A stretch of DNA of 47,381 bases from Muribaculaceae bacterium (GTDB taxonomy: Bacteria; Bacteroidota; Bacteroidia; Bacteroidales; Muribaculaceae), in assembly GCA_016281825.1 (NCBI GenBank), contig JAEEJI010000068.1, forward strand, positions 1-47,381, written 5' to 3'. The notes beneath the pieces were generated by a model. The model was given only the letters and a program-made list of their open reading frames with translations. It was not told where the DNA came from and ran no database searches. The position numbers and the translations under genes were made by a program. Every line of letters begins with the position of its first letter. Position 1 is the first letter of the stretch. This document shows, piece by piece, positions 25,770 through 32,972 of this stretch.

Positions 25770-25814
25770 GAGCTAAAGAACTGGGGTCAGCAAGGTTCAC
25801 AACTATTGAGGGTG

Positions 25815-25822
25815 TAAAGTTA
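25815..25822 (-). promoter_or_regulatory. Possible -7 element for the dcw cluster
   Basis: The 267-bp gap upstream of rsmH (25770-26036) holds no gene. On minus, TAACTTTA (25822-25815) matches TAnnTTTG at all but the last base and sits 46 bp before the rsmH start. No clear TTTG is found 19-21 bp upstream, so this is a weak candidate. Nothing resembling repeated MraZ-binding motifs was seen in the gap. Confidence 0.35.
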
Positions 25823-25982
25823 CAAACTTTTTTTTAATAATTTGGAAAACGAAATTTGTTTTTGTAAATTTTTAGCAAAAAAGTTATTAACAACCCCTTG
25901 AAGTAGCTCACATACAACATTTAGCAGATGCCCTTCCGGCTATTTGCGTCCGTAAACAGATCTCTCGACTCATCGTAAAAAA

Positions 25983-26005
25983 GGCATCCTCGCGATGAGG
26001 ATGCC
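25983..26005 (-). terminator. Intrinsic terminator of the LytS-LytTR unit
   Basis: Arms GGCATCCTC (25983-25991) and GAGGATGCC (25997-26005) form a perfect 9-bp stem with a 5-nt loop. On the minus strand it lies 31 nt after the response-regulator stop and is followed at once by six T. This isolates the dcw cluster from the upstream unit. Confidence 0.85.
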
Positions 26006-26036
26006 ACATAAAAAAGCTATGAGAAAAATATTATCC

Positions 26037-26759
26037 CTACTTAGTGAGGAACTTGCTATTGAGATAGGCCATAAAGGTGTCCTTGTAGAGGTCACCGATG
26101 GGCAGTGCCACTTGCGGTGCCATGACGATATGACTCTTGTTCACCTCGATAATGCGCTTCAAGTTGACGATATAGGAGCGGTGGGTGCGCATGAACTTGT
26201 TGCTGGGCAGGCGCTCTTCCATCTTCTTCATGCTCAACAGGGCGGTCACTGGTCGAGCACCGTTGCTGAAGTGTATGCGCAAGTACTCGCTCATCGCCTC
26301 GACATAGAGTATATCGTCGATGGAGATGCGCACAATCTTGTACTCGGTCTTTAGGAAGATACAATCGTCCTCATCGACCAGCGACACAGCAGCGGCATTG
26401 AGGAGTTCGTGCTTCTCGACCAAGCGCTTGGTGGCACGGCGGAATTCATCGATGCCAAAGGGTTTAAGTAGGTAATCGAGTGCATTGAGCTTAAACCCGT
26501 CAACGGCATACTGACTGTATGCTGTAGTAAACACCACCATCGGCGGGTTTTCAAGCGATTGCACAAAGTCCATACCATTCAGGTCGGGCATGTTGATGTC
26601 AGTGAAAATGGCATCAATCTGTTCGTTGTTGAGCACCTCTTGCGCCTCCTTGGCACTGCGGCACGATGCCACAAGTTCTAGTTCGGGCATCTGCGATGCA
26701 TATTTGGTCAATTGTTTCAGAGCCAGCGGCTCGTCATCTATTACAATGCAGCGAATCAT
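26037..26759 (-). CDS. LytTR-family response regulator
   Basis: A receiver domain (about 1-120) contains the acidic pair D8-D9 and the phospho-acceptor D54 (TDINMPDLNG), with the conserved Lys in LLKPFG. The C-terminal LytTR DNA-binding domain (about 135-238) includes ILYVEAMSEYLRIHF and MRTHRSYIVNLKRI. It should be phosphorylated by the LytS-type kinase encoded 56 bp upstream and bind DNA as a LytTR direct-repeat regulator. The 240-aa length is typical. Targets cannot be deduced; the neighbouring envelope genes are plausible but unproven. Confidence 0.94.
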   Translation of the reverse strand: MIRCIVIDDEPLALKQLTKYASQMPELELVASCRSAKEAQEVLNNEQIDAIFTDINMPDLNGMDFVQSLENPPMVVFTTAYSQYAVDGFKLNALDYLLKPFGIDEFRRATKRLVEKHELLNAAAVSLVDEDDCIFLKTEYKIVRISIDDILYVEAMSEYLRIHFSNGARPVTALLSMKKMEERLPSNKFMRTHRSYIVNLKRIIEVNKSHIVMAPQVALPIGDLYKDTFMAYLNSKFLTK

Positions 26760-26815
26760 GTATTAAGTAGTTAAAGAAGTTAAGTCGTTAAAGGGAGTTA
26801 GTAGTTAGCAGATGG

Positions 26816-27874
26816 TTACAATGGCTCTGCTGGGACAATGAGGGTGACCTTGAAAGTGTCATCGCCATCATCGATGTTGAGTGTGTATCTGTCACCGTAA
26901 ATGAGGTCAAGTCGCTTGGTGACATTAGCGATGCCCACGCCTCCGGCGTCGTGCTTCACATTGTTCTTGCTATTGCAGCAATGGAACTCGATATTGTCTT
27001 TGTCAACCGTGAGGGTTATGTGAATGAACGATGGTTTGTCATAACTCACACCATGTTTGAATGCGTTCTCGACAAATGGGACGATGATCAGCGGTGCGAC
27101 TCCCACCTGAGGCACTTCGTGCGGAGAATCGAAGCGGATATCAACATTGTCGGTATAACGGATGCGCATCAGGCTGATATGCTGGTCAATCAGTTCTATG
27201 GCCTTTTGCAGCGAGATGCGTTCAACATCGCTCTCATAAAGCAGGTAGCGCATGAAACGGGACAATTGCACGATGCTGGTCTTGGCGTCCTCGGGTTCAA
27301 TGTCAACCAATGCATGGATATTGTTGAGCGTGTTCATCAAGAAGTGCGGATTGACCTGATAGCGTAAATAAGTGAGTTCTTGACGCAGTTTATGATTCTC
27401 CAGTTCGGCCAATTGCTTCTGCTCGGCTTGCGTCTTGAAATAGAGCTTCAAGCCCAAATTTGCACCCAATGCGAACACCAACAACGAGAACATGGTGAAG
27501 TCATGTGGCCCGGCTATTGGACGCACAGGAGGGGCTCCAATGATTTTGGGACCCCCTGGACCAGGATCCGGTGGACCAGTAGCACATTGGTAAAACACGA
27601 ACACCGTCATCAGGATGGACAACAACACCACGTAACGTAGGCGGTTGTGTTCGTAGACGAGTACAGGAGCTATGAAATAGTTGTGGATCAAAAAAGCTAA
27701 CAAAACCACGACCAAGGGCACCCAAATGTGCAGTAGATCAATCCAACGGAATGAGTAGTTGTTGTCGACCGACGAAAGCACCACCATCCCTACCAAAGGG
27801 ACGATGAACATCACCGCCCAAAGCAAGGCATTGGCACAGGCCTCTTGACGAGATGAATATCGGAACAACTTCAT
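26816..27874 (-). CDS. LytS/YehU-type membrane sensor histidine kinase
   Basis: Four membrane helices are seen at about 14-36, 48-72, 80-97 and 125-147. A Pro/Gly-rich loop (about 100-122) lies between helices 3 and 4. The His_kinase domain has the phospho-acceptor H177 in YQVNPHFLMNTLNNIHAL, an N-box in NAFKHGVSYD and a G-box in GVGIANVTKRL. It lacks a periplasmic sensor domain, so the signal is probably sensed in the membrane. It forms a pair with the LytTR regulator downstream and has a strong promoter 27 bp upstream. Confidence 0.94.
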   Translation of the reverse strand: MKLFRYSSRQEACANALLWAVMFIVPLVGMVVLSSVDNNYSFRWIDLLHIWVPLVVVLLAFLIHNYFIAPVLVYEHNRLRYVVLLSILMTVFVFYQCATGPPDPGPGGPKIIGAPPVRPIAGPHDFTMFSLLVFALGANLGLKLYFKTQAEQKQLAELENHKLRQELTYLRYQVNPHFLMNTLNNIHALVDIEPEDAKTSIVQLSRFMRYLLYESDVERISLQKAIELIDQHISLMRIRYTDNVDIRFDSPHEVPQVGVAPLIIVPFVENAFKHGVSYDKPSFIHITLTVDKDNIEFHCCNSKNNVKHDAGGVGIANVTKRLDLIYGDRYTLNIDDGDDTFKVTLIVPAEPL

Positions 27875-27900
27875 GAGTGGTTATAAATGATTAATCCAAA

Positions 27901-27932
27901 CAAAATTAGTATTATTTGTTCGGATTGGCAAA
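27901..27932 (-). promoter_or_regulatory. Promoter of the LytS-LytTR unit
   Basis: On the minus strand TTTG (27932-27929), a 20-bp spacer and TAATTTTG (27908-27901) match the Bacteroidota consensus. The start of transcription is predicted near 27894, only about 20 nt from the kinase start codon. Confidence 0.75.
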
Positions 27933-27962
27933 TGAATTCAGTATATAATTGATTTTTGTCAA

Positions 27963-29210
27963 TCAATCGCCTATAAATGAAATGATAACCCGTCGTGGCT
28001 TGGTCTCCCAGGAAGTATAACCATCGGCAACGGTGACACCATTTGTGGCATCGATGGGCGAAGCGTTGGCGCTGAAGCTGTAGACATACCCTCCTGTGAC
28101 CGTCAGCGCGCCATCACCCTTGATACCCTTGGGGGAAGCAAGACCTTTGATGCCTGTGGTGACGACCTGCAATGCACCGCCTGTGACAAGGATGTCGCCG
28201 GTGTTGTTCACGCCCTTGCCACCTTCACCGGTGGCCTTAATCAGCACATTGCCACCGTTGATGATAAGGGCGTAGTCACATTTGATGCCTGCGCAACTGC
28301 TGGTATCGGCGGGAGCGATATTGGTCGCTGGCGTGATGGAGACACCACCCGTGGCGATGATGGTGGTGCGACCGCCATTGATGGTCATCGTCGAGTCGCA
28401 ACGGATACCCTTGGCACCGTCGCCAGCAACTGCAATGTTGAACACGCCGCCGTCAATAGTGATGCCATCATTCGCCTTGATGCCATGCCCTATCGCCGAC
28501 TTAATATACACCTTACAGCCTGGACGGAAACGGAAATAGTCATCGCTGACGAGGCCATGACGCGCATTGGCATTGACAACAAGCGCTCCCTTGCCACTGA
28601 CCAGCACCTGCCCCTCGCTAAACAACGCGCCCTTCTGGTCCTCGCCTTCGACATCGGTGTAGGTCGAGCCATCGGTCAACGTGTTCTCTGTACCGTCGGC
28701 AAGTACCAAGTAAAGCGACTTACTACCCTGATTGTTTATTGCAGCACCCGTCGGGTTGGTCAATGTCAAACCATTAAGTGTCATCTTGAACTTGTTCTCG
28801 CTATAAATCTTCAGCGAACCATTGTCGCTCGTTCCCGATACCACATAGTTGACTCGGGCGCTGGTCGAACGAATGACAACATGACCTCCCGTGACCGTTG
28901 ACCGCACACGTGCGGTGTTACCGCTCAATGTCGCAGTTTCGCCATCATAGGAAATATTTATCGTATAGCTCCAGTCGGTGTTCTCCTCGTAGTCGTTATA
29001 TGCCTCGTTGGTCTCATCGGTGGGTACCACGTCATCAACCTCGTCCAGGGGGCTGAAGTCCAGGTCGATGTCGATAGGCGTGATCACCTCTTGAGGGATG
29101 GTATCGTTGCCCCCATTCGAGCCATTGATTAAATCGCTGAAATCGGTGTCGTCGTTGACACAAGCCGTGGTCATCACCGCCATCAGCATAAGCAGTATAT
29201 AGGGTCTCAT
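27963..29210 (-). CDS. Cthe_2159-like beta-helix (carbohydrate-binding domain) lipoprotein
   Basis: Starting at ATG 29210 the 415-aa protein opens with MRPYILLMLMAVMTTAC, a lipoprotein signal with Cys at about 17 and an acidic segment soon after, as in surface-exported Bacteroidota lipoproteins. An acidic linker precedes a right-handed beta-helix-like part (about 85-400) with repeated units such as TMTINGGRTTIIATGG and DYALIINGGNVLIKATG. These match the carbohydrate-binding domain family named after Clostridium thermocellum Cthe_2159, which binds polysaccharide with calcium. It follows the DUF2490 gene and probably forms a pair with it. Such proteins are often found near CotH genes; here CotH paralogues lie 4 kb upstream. 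Confidence 0.82.
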   Translation of the reverse strand: MRPYILLMLMAVMTTACVNDDTDFSDLINGSNGGNDTIPQEVITPIDIDLDFSPLDEVDDVVPTDETNEAYNDYEENTDWSYTINISYDGETATLSGNTARVRSTVTGGHVVIRSTSARVNYVVSGTSDNGSLKIYSENKFKMTLNGLTLTNPTGAAINNQGSKSLYLVLADGTENTLTDGSTYTDVEGEDQKGALFSEGQVLVSGKGALVVNANARHGLVSDDYFRFRPGCKVYIKSAIGHGIKANDGITIDGGVFNIAVAGDGAKGIRCDSTMTINGGRTTIIATGGVSITPATNIAPADTSSCAGIKCDYALIINGGNVLIKATGEGGKGVNNTGDILVTGGALQVVTTGIKGLASPKGIKGDGALTVTGGYVYSFSANASPIDATNGVTVADGYTSWETKPRRVIISFIGD

Positions 29211-29249
29211 TTTTTGGACTTTATACTTAGTTATAACAAGCAACCTCGA

Positions 29250-30029
29250 TTAAAACTTAAACTTATAGCTCAGGCCCAGGGAGTGCATATTGCCTTCATC
29301 TTCATCATCATAGACGCGCTGGTAGCGGTAGTAGAGGCTGAAGGAATGTGTCTTCTTGACTGTGTAATCAATGCCAGCGCTATAGCGCACTTTGTCAAGC
29401 GCCATGTTGTTAAATAGCTCGACGCTTGCCCAGGGGTCAAATCTCCATTTTGGGATATCCCATTCTAGCTTTAGGCGACTGCGCAACACATGGCCGTGCT
29501 TGGTTTCGATGACCTTGTCTTCCCATATCGCATTGTCGAAATCATAGCGCTCGGTTGTGCGCTCAGGACGATAGGTATAGCGCCAGCGCTCGCGCAATGA
29601 CATGCTGAAACGACCAATCTTGTAACTACCTGTCAATGAAGCATACAAACGATGACGCAGCCCCCAATAGGAGGGTCTCCAATTGTTGTAATTGAGCACC
29701 TCGTTGCCCTCATCATTGAGCAAAAAGAGGGGGTCATTATAGGTAATTGCTTCGCGGTTGTTGTCAATGAGTAACTGGTAGCCCAAGTCGGCCTTGAGCC
29801 ACTTGGTTAGTTTGTAATCCACACTGATTCCCACATTCACGCGGTCGGCTGTGCGGAAATTGTTGCGCGAGCGGAACTCGGCTTCAAGAGAGAAGCTAGC
29901 CTTCTTGTTGAGTTTCTTCTCGGCGGTGACGCCTACAATGAGTCCTGCGTCATCGCCACCAGCCCATGACAAGGCAGGCAGCGCTAACGCAACCAGCAGG
30001 AGTATGGTTTTAAACTTATTGATCGTCAT
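29250..30029 (-). CDS. DUF2490 outer-membrane beta-barrel protein
   Basis: A signal peptide (about 1-23, ending SWA) is followed by alternating hydrophobic/aromatic strands typical of an outer-membrane barrel. The protein ends in Phe after GLSYKFKF, as barrel proteins do. The arrangement ASFSLEAEFRSRNNFRTADR and LRERWRYTYRPERTTERY matches DUF2490. The function of the family is unknown. It lies 39 bp ahead of the Cthe_2159-like lipoprotein, and the gap upstream contains the longest CTAGA array of the window. Confidence 0.85.
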   Translation of the reverse strand: MTINKFKTILLLVALALPALSWAGGDDAGLIVGVTAEKKLNKKASFSLEAEFRSRNNFRTADRVNVGISVDYKLTKWLKADLGYQLLIDNNREAITYNDPLFLLNDEGNEVLNYNNWRPSYWGLRHRLYASLTGSYKIGRFSMSLRERWRYTYRPERTTERYDFDNAIWEDKVIETKHGHVLRSRLKLEWDIPKWRFDPWASVELFNNMALDKVRYSAGIDYTVKKTHSFSLYYRYQRVYDDEDEGNMHSLGLSYKFKF

Positions 30030-30031
30030 GA

Positions 30032-30081
30032 CTAGATACTCTAGAGCGTCTAGATGAACTAGATTTTCTAGATAATCTAGA
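30032..30081. repeat. 9-bp tandem array, core CTAGANNNN, six units (upstream of the DUF2490 gene)
   Basis: CTAGA starts at 30032, 30041, 30050, 30059, 30068 and 30077 with no deviation from 9 bp. The four intervening bases vary between units. It begins 3 bp upstream of the DUF2490 start codon, so it would form the 5' leader of that gene. Confidence 0.9.
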
Positions 30082-30109
30082 CGCTGCTATTATGCTTAAC
30101 GGATTGTTC

Positions 30110-30135
30110 CGCTGAATGTTGTGTTACATTCAGCG
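30110..30135 (-). terminator. Hairpin after the flippase gene (possible terminator)
   Basis: A perfect 10-bp stem (30110-30119 with 30126-30135) surrounds a 6-nt loop. On minus it is 30 nt past the flippase stop. No T run follows, so it might be a processing or pausing hairpin rather than an intrinsic terminator. Confidence 0.4.
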
Positions 30136-30164
30136 AGTAGGGTGTTGTATGGGGACGAATGAGC

Positions 30165-31169
30165 TTATTCTTTCTTCTTATCCAATGCGATGCTGACAAA
30201 AGCATAGATGCCCAACACGATAATAAGCAGCTGCTGAACGCCCCATACAAGCCAAGCGAAAGCCGAGGCCTGCGCATCATAGGGCGTACTGGGCGGGAAG
30301 GCTCCCACGCCGTAGAGCGACAATCCGAAGATAATGGCAAACTGCCATGGTCCCAAACCACCATTGCTGGGTACTGCCATGCCCAGGCTGCTCAACACAA
30401 AGAGTACCAGCACGGGCAACACGCCCAAGTCGGCAGTAAAAGTGAACGCCTTGCTGGCGATGTAGAGCTGCAGGAAATAGCATCCCCAAATGAGGATGGT
30501 ATAGAGCAGGAACATCCACTTGCCGTCCATGTGTGCGATGGCGGCAAATCCGTCCCACAAGTCGTGCAAGATGCCACGCAACTTGGCGATGACTTTGTTT
30601 TGTGAGGTACTACGATAGAGCCATACCATGGCAACTAATCCCAAAACACATGCTACCACAAGGGCCACCATTGTCCATGAAGCCGCAGTTGAGCCACCAT
30701 CACCACGGGCATCAAAGAACTTGAAGAAGGCATCCTGGGCCAGGAAAAAAGTGACCAGCGTGAGCAATCCCACCGTTACGGTATCACTCAAGCGATCACC
30801 CACCATCGAGCCAAGCACTGTGGCGAAGGGGGCCTTCTGTCGCTGTGCGATGTAGCCTGTGCGCCACACTTCACCCAAGCGAGGGAACACGAGGTTGACA
30901 AAGTAGGTGCCGAAGATGCTATTGACCAGCACCCAAAGCGGCGCGTCAATGTTGATGGCACGCAGCTGTAGCCGCCAACGCAGTGCGCGGAAGATGTGGC
31001 TGAAGATGCTCACCACAATCACTGGCACAAACCACCAGTAGTTAACATCCTGCCGCAGGCTGGTCTTAATGGCCTCAATGTCCACATTACTATATAGGAA
31101 CCACGCCAGCCCCACACTGATGAGGATGGGTATGCCATATTTGACCAGATTGGAAACGATATTTTTCAT
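30165..31169 (-). CDS. YbhN/AglD-type flippase-like membrane protein (lysylphosphatidylglycerol synthase TM family)
   Basis: The 334-aa protein has about eight hydrophobic segments. Family features include RALRWRLQLRAI at the cytoplasmic side of an early helix, FPRLGEVWRTGYIAQRQKAP, DRLSDTVTVGLLTLVTFF and SLGMAVPSNGGLGPWQFA. This is the UPF0104 type, related to the membrane domain of MprF, and is usually assumed to flip lipids or lipid-linked sugars; the substrate is not known. A TACCTTTG -7 element lies 25 bp upstream. It lies downstream of a glycosyltransferase and a lipoprotein gene. Confidence 0.88.
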   Translation of the reverse strand: MKNIVSNLVKYGIPILISVGLAWFLYSNVDIEAIKTSLRQDVNYWWFVPVIVVSIFSHIFRALRWRLQLRAINIDAPLWVLVNSIFGTYFVNLVFPRLGEVWRTGYIAQRQKAPFATVLGSMVGDRLSDTVTVGLLTLVTFFLAQDAFFKFFDARGDGGSTAASWTMVALVVACVLGLVAMVWLYRSTSQNKVIAKLRGILHDLWDGFAAIAHMDGKWMFLLYTILIWGCYFLQLYIASKAFTFTADLGVLPVLVLFVLSSLGMAVPSNGGLGPWQFAIIFGLSLYGVGAFPPSTPYDAQASAFAWLVWGVQQLLIIVLGIYAFVSIALDKKKE

Positions 31170-31193
31170 TGTCTATACAGCCTTTGGGGACTG

Positions 31194-31201
31194 CAAAGGT
31201 A
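31194..31201 (-). promoter_or_regulatory. Candidate -7 element of the flippase gene
   Basis: On the minus strand TACCTTTG (31201-31194) matches TAnnTTTG and would start transcription about 18 nt before the flippase start. The region 19-21 bp upstream is A/T-only and lacks TTTG. Confidence 0.5.
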
Positions 31202-31224
31202 AGAAAATTTTTTTTAGTGAGTGC

Positions 31225-31788
31225 TCAATCGTTCTTGTGAGTGGTGACATACTCCTGATACCACGCTTTCTCATCGAGGAGTTCGCCTTCGTAATACTGC
31301 TGCATGTTGTCGATGTACCAGTCGTTGCGCTCAAAGACTAGCGGCAGGATGAGTTGGGTCTGACTCTCTTCGTTGTCTGGGATGTGCTTGGTGATGGTGA
31401 CATGCGCCGTGGCCGTGGTCGCGGTAATGTTCTCAATTTTACCGACGGCCATAGTGGGATAGGTCCACTCCTGCCCTTGCACCCAGTGGTCAGCATCAAT
31501 AACGAGATCCTCGATGCGTTCGGCAATTTCCATCGCCTTGTCTTGCAGACGGTTGTACTCTTTTGACATGAACTTGTGGTCGAGGGCGAGCAAGTCATGG
31601 TTGTCGTCACTATATGCCTCGGTGAAGATGTCATTCAAGCGTTGGGTGATGTACTCGGTAGTGTGCTTGTTGTCGCTGGAGGTTGCCATGTCTTTGTTGG
31701 GTTGTTGCGAGGTGCTACCAGTGACGTTGTTGCAGCTGGCTAGAGCGATGAAACAGACTGCAGTCTTAAGTGGTGAGGAAAGTCTCAT
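31225..31788 (-). CDS. Small lipoprotein, DUF3828-like
   Basis: The N-terminus MRLSSPLKTAVCFIALASC is a lipoprotein signal with Cys at 19. The mature part is mostly helical, then beta-rich. The segment YNRLQDKAMEIAERIEDLV followed by DADHWVQGQEW and the late FERNDWYIDNM recall DUF3828 proteins of Prevotella-like bacteria, which have no known function. This family call is from memory of the pattern and is moderate. Its ATG overlaps the glycosyltransferase stop (ATGA), so the two are translated together. Confidence 0.65.
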   Translation of the reverse strand: MRLSSPLKTAVCFIALASCNNVTGSTSQQPNKDMATSSDNKHTTEYITQRLNDIFTEAYSDDNHDLLALDHKFMSKEYNRLQDKAMEIAERIEDLVIDADHWVQGQEWTYPTMAVGKIENITATTATAHVTITKHIPDNEESQTQLILPLVFERNDWYIDNMQQYYEGELLDEKAWYQEYVTTHKND

Positions 31789-32903
31789 TTTGCAGATTTT
31801 TTGGAGGTTAGTAGTTCGTGATAAAGTGTGGTCATCTTGTCGTAAAAGATGTCGTAGTTTAGTGTTTGGTCGAAGTCTTGCTTCGCTTGCTGCCCCATTT
31901 TCTGACGCAAGTCGGGGTCATCAAGTAGTCGTTGCATGGCCGCGACAAGAGCCTCTATATCATTTGGTGGCACGAGCATGGCGTTACTCTGGTCGGTGAC
32001 ATACTCGGTTTGCGCACCATTGTTGGTGGTGATGTGGGGTTTTCCCTGCATCATATACTCCAGGTTGGCAATACCTAGTGCCTCGGGTTCGACCGATGGC
32101 AACACACCTAAATCGCACTGCTGGATTAAGTGTGCCATGTCCTCTTGAAAGCCCAACAGCGAGACATTCTGCACAAGTTGGTGCTCGACGACGAAGCTCT
32201 TTAGTTGAGTCATGTACTTGCGTTTGCCCTCGCCTATGATGACCAAATGATACTTTGACTTGTCGAGGTGGGTAGTGGCCTCAAGGAGGATGTCGATACC
32301 TTTTTCAGGCGTAAGTCGGCCATGGAACATAATCAGAGCCCTGTCGGAGGCGACACCAAGTTTTTGGCGCAAGTCAGGAGCGGGAGTCGCTAAGGGGTTA
32401 TCGATGACACTGTCGCGGATGATGCATGCTCGGGTGGGTGCGTATTTCTTGGCATGCCCCATCCACTCGTCGTAGGCGCGTTGTGAGACAAACACGATTT
32501 TGTCGATTGAGCGGTATAACTTGCGGTAGATGTAATTGGTCTTTGGTCGGCACACACCGTGTACGGTCAGAACGACCCGTGTGTTGCGATTCTCACTGAT
32601 GCGGCGGGCCATCACCGCAGCAAAGGCATCCTTAAACGTATGCACATGCACGATGTTATGCCCCTTGTGAAGAAGGCGGGCAAGCCGTGTGGGCGTGTCG
32701 ATGTCGGTCATACCTTTCAGTGGCAAGATAGAGATGGGAATCTCCAGGCGGCGGAAATGAAATAGCACAGGTTCATTCTTCTTGCACACAACCTCGGCAT
32801 AAAAGCGCGGGTCGTTGCGCAGGCGAGAAATCATCTCGTAGGCATATTCCTCGGAACCACCCCAGTTCTTGTTCGAGACAATATGGAAGACATTAATTTT
32901 CAT
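31785..32903 (-). CDS. GT-B glycosyltransferase, family 4 type
   Basis: The 372-aa protein has an N-terminal acceptor fold beginning MKINVFHIVSNKNWGGSEEY and a C-terminal donor-binding fold. FHGRLTPEKGIDILLEA is the typical nucleotide-sugar loop and EPEALGIANLEYMMQGKP is the EX7E region. These retaining enzymes transfer sugars in lipopolysaccharide, capsule or exopolysaccharide synthesis; sugar and acceptor cannot be predicted. It follows cotH1 by 69 bp on the same strand, overlaps the lipoprotein gene by 4 bp, and precedes a flippase gene. Confidence 0.92.
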   Translation of the reverse strand: MKINVFHIVSNKNWGGSEEYAYEMISRLRNDPRFYAEVVCKKNEPVLFHFRRLEIPISILPLKGMTDIDTPTRLARLLHKGHNIVHVHTFKDAFAAVMARRISENRNTRVVLTVHGVCRPKTNYIYRKLYRSIDKIVFVSQRAYDEWMGHAKKYAPTRACIIRDSVIDNPLATPAPDLRQKLGVASDRALIMFHGRLTPEKGIDILLEATTHLDKSKYHLVIIGEGKRKYMTQLKSFVVEHQLVQNVSLLGFQEDMAHLIQQCDLGVLPSVEPEALGIANLEYMMQGKPHITTNNGAQTEYVTDQSNAMLVPPNDIEALVAAMQRLLDDPDLRQKMGQQAKQDFDQTLNYDIFYDKMTTLYHELLTSKKSAK

Positions 32904-32972
32904 TTAGAATCAAACTTTATGATGTGACCAGGGAGACGAATGCTCCAAACTAGCCGTTATTAACTCCATGAC

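Noticed and set aside
29850-31000. Several plus-strand frames opposite DUF2490 and flippase genes
   Set aside because: No domain signatures; the minus-strand genes show signal peptide, barrel and membrane-helix patterns.
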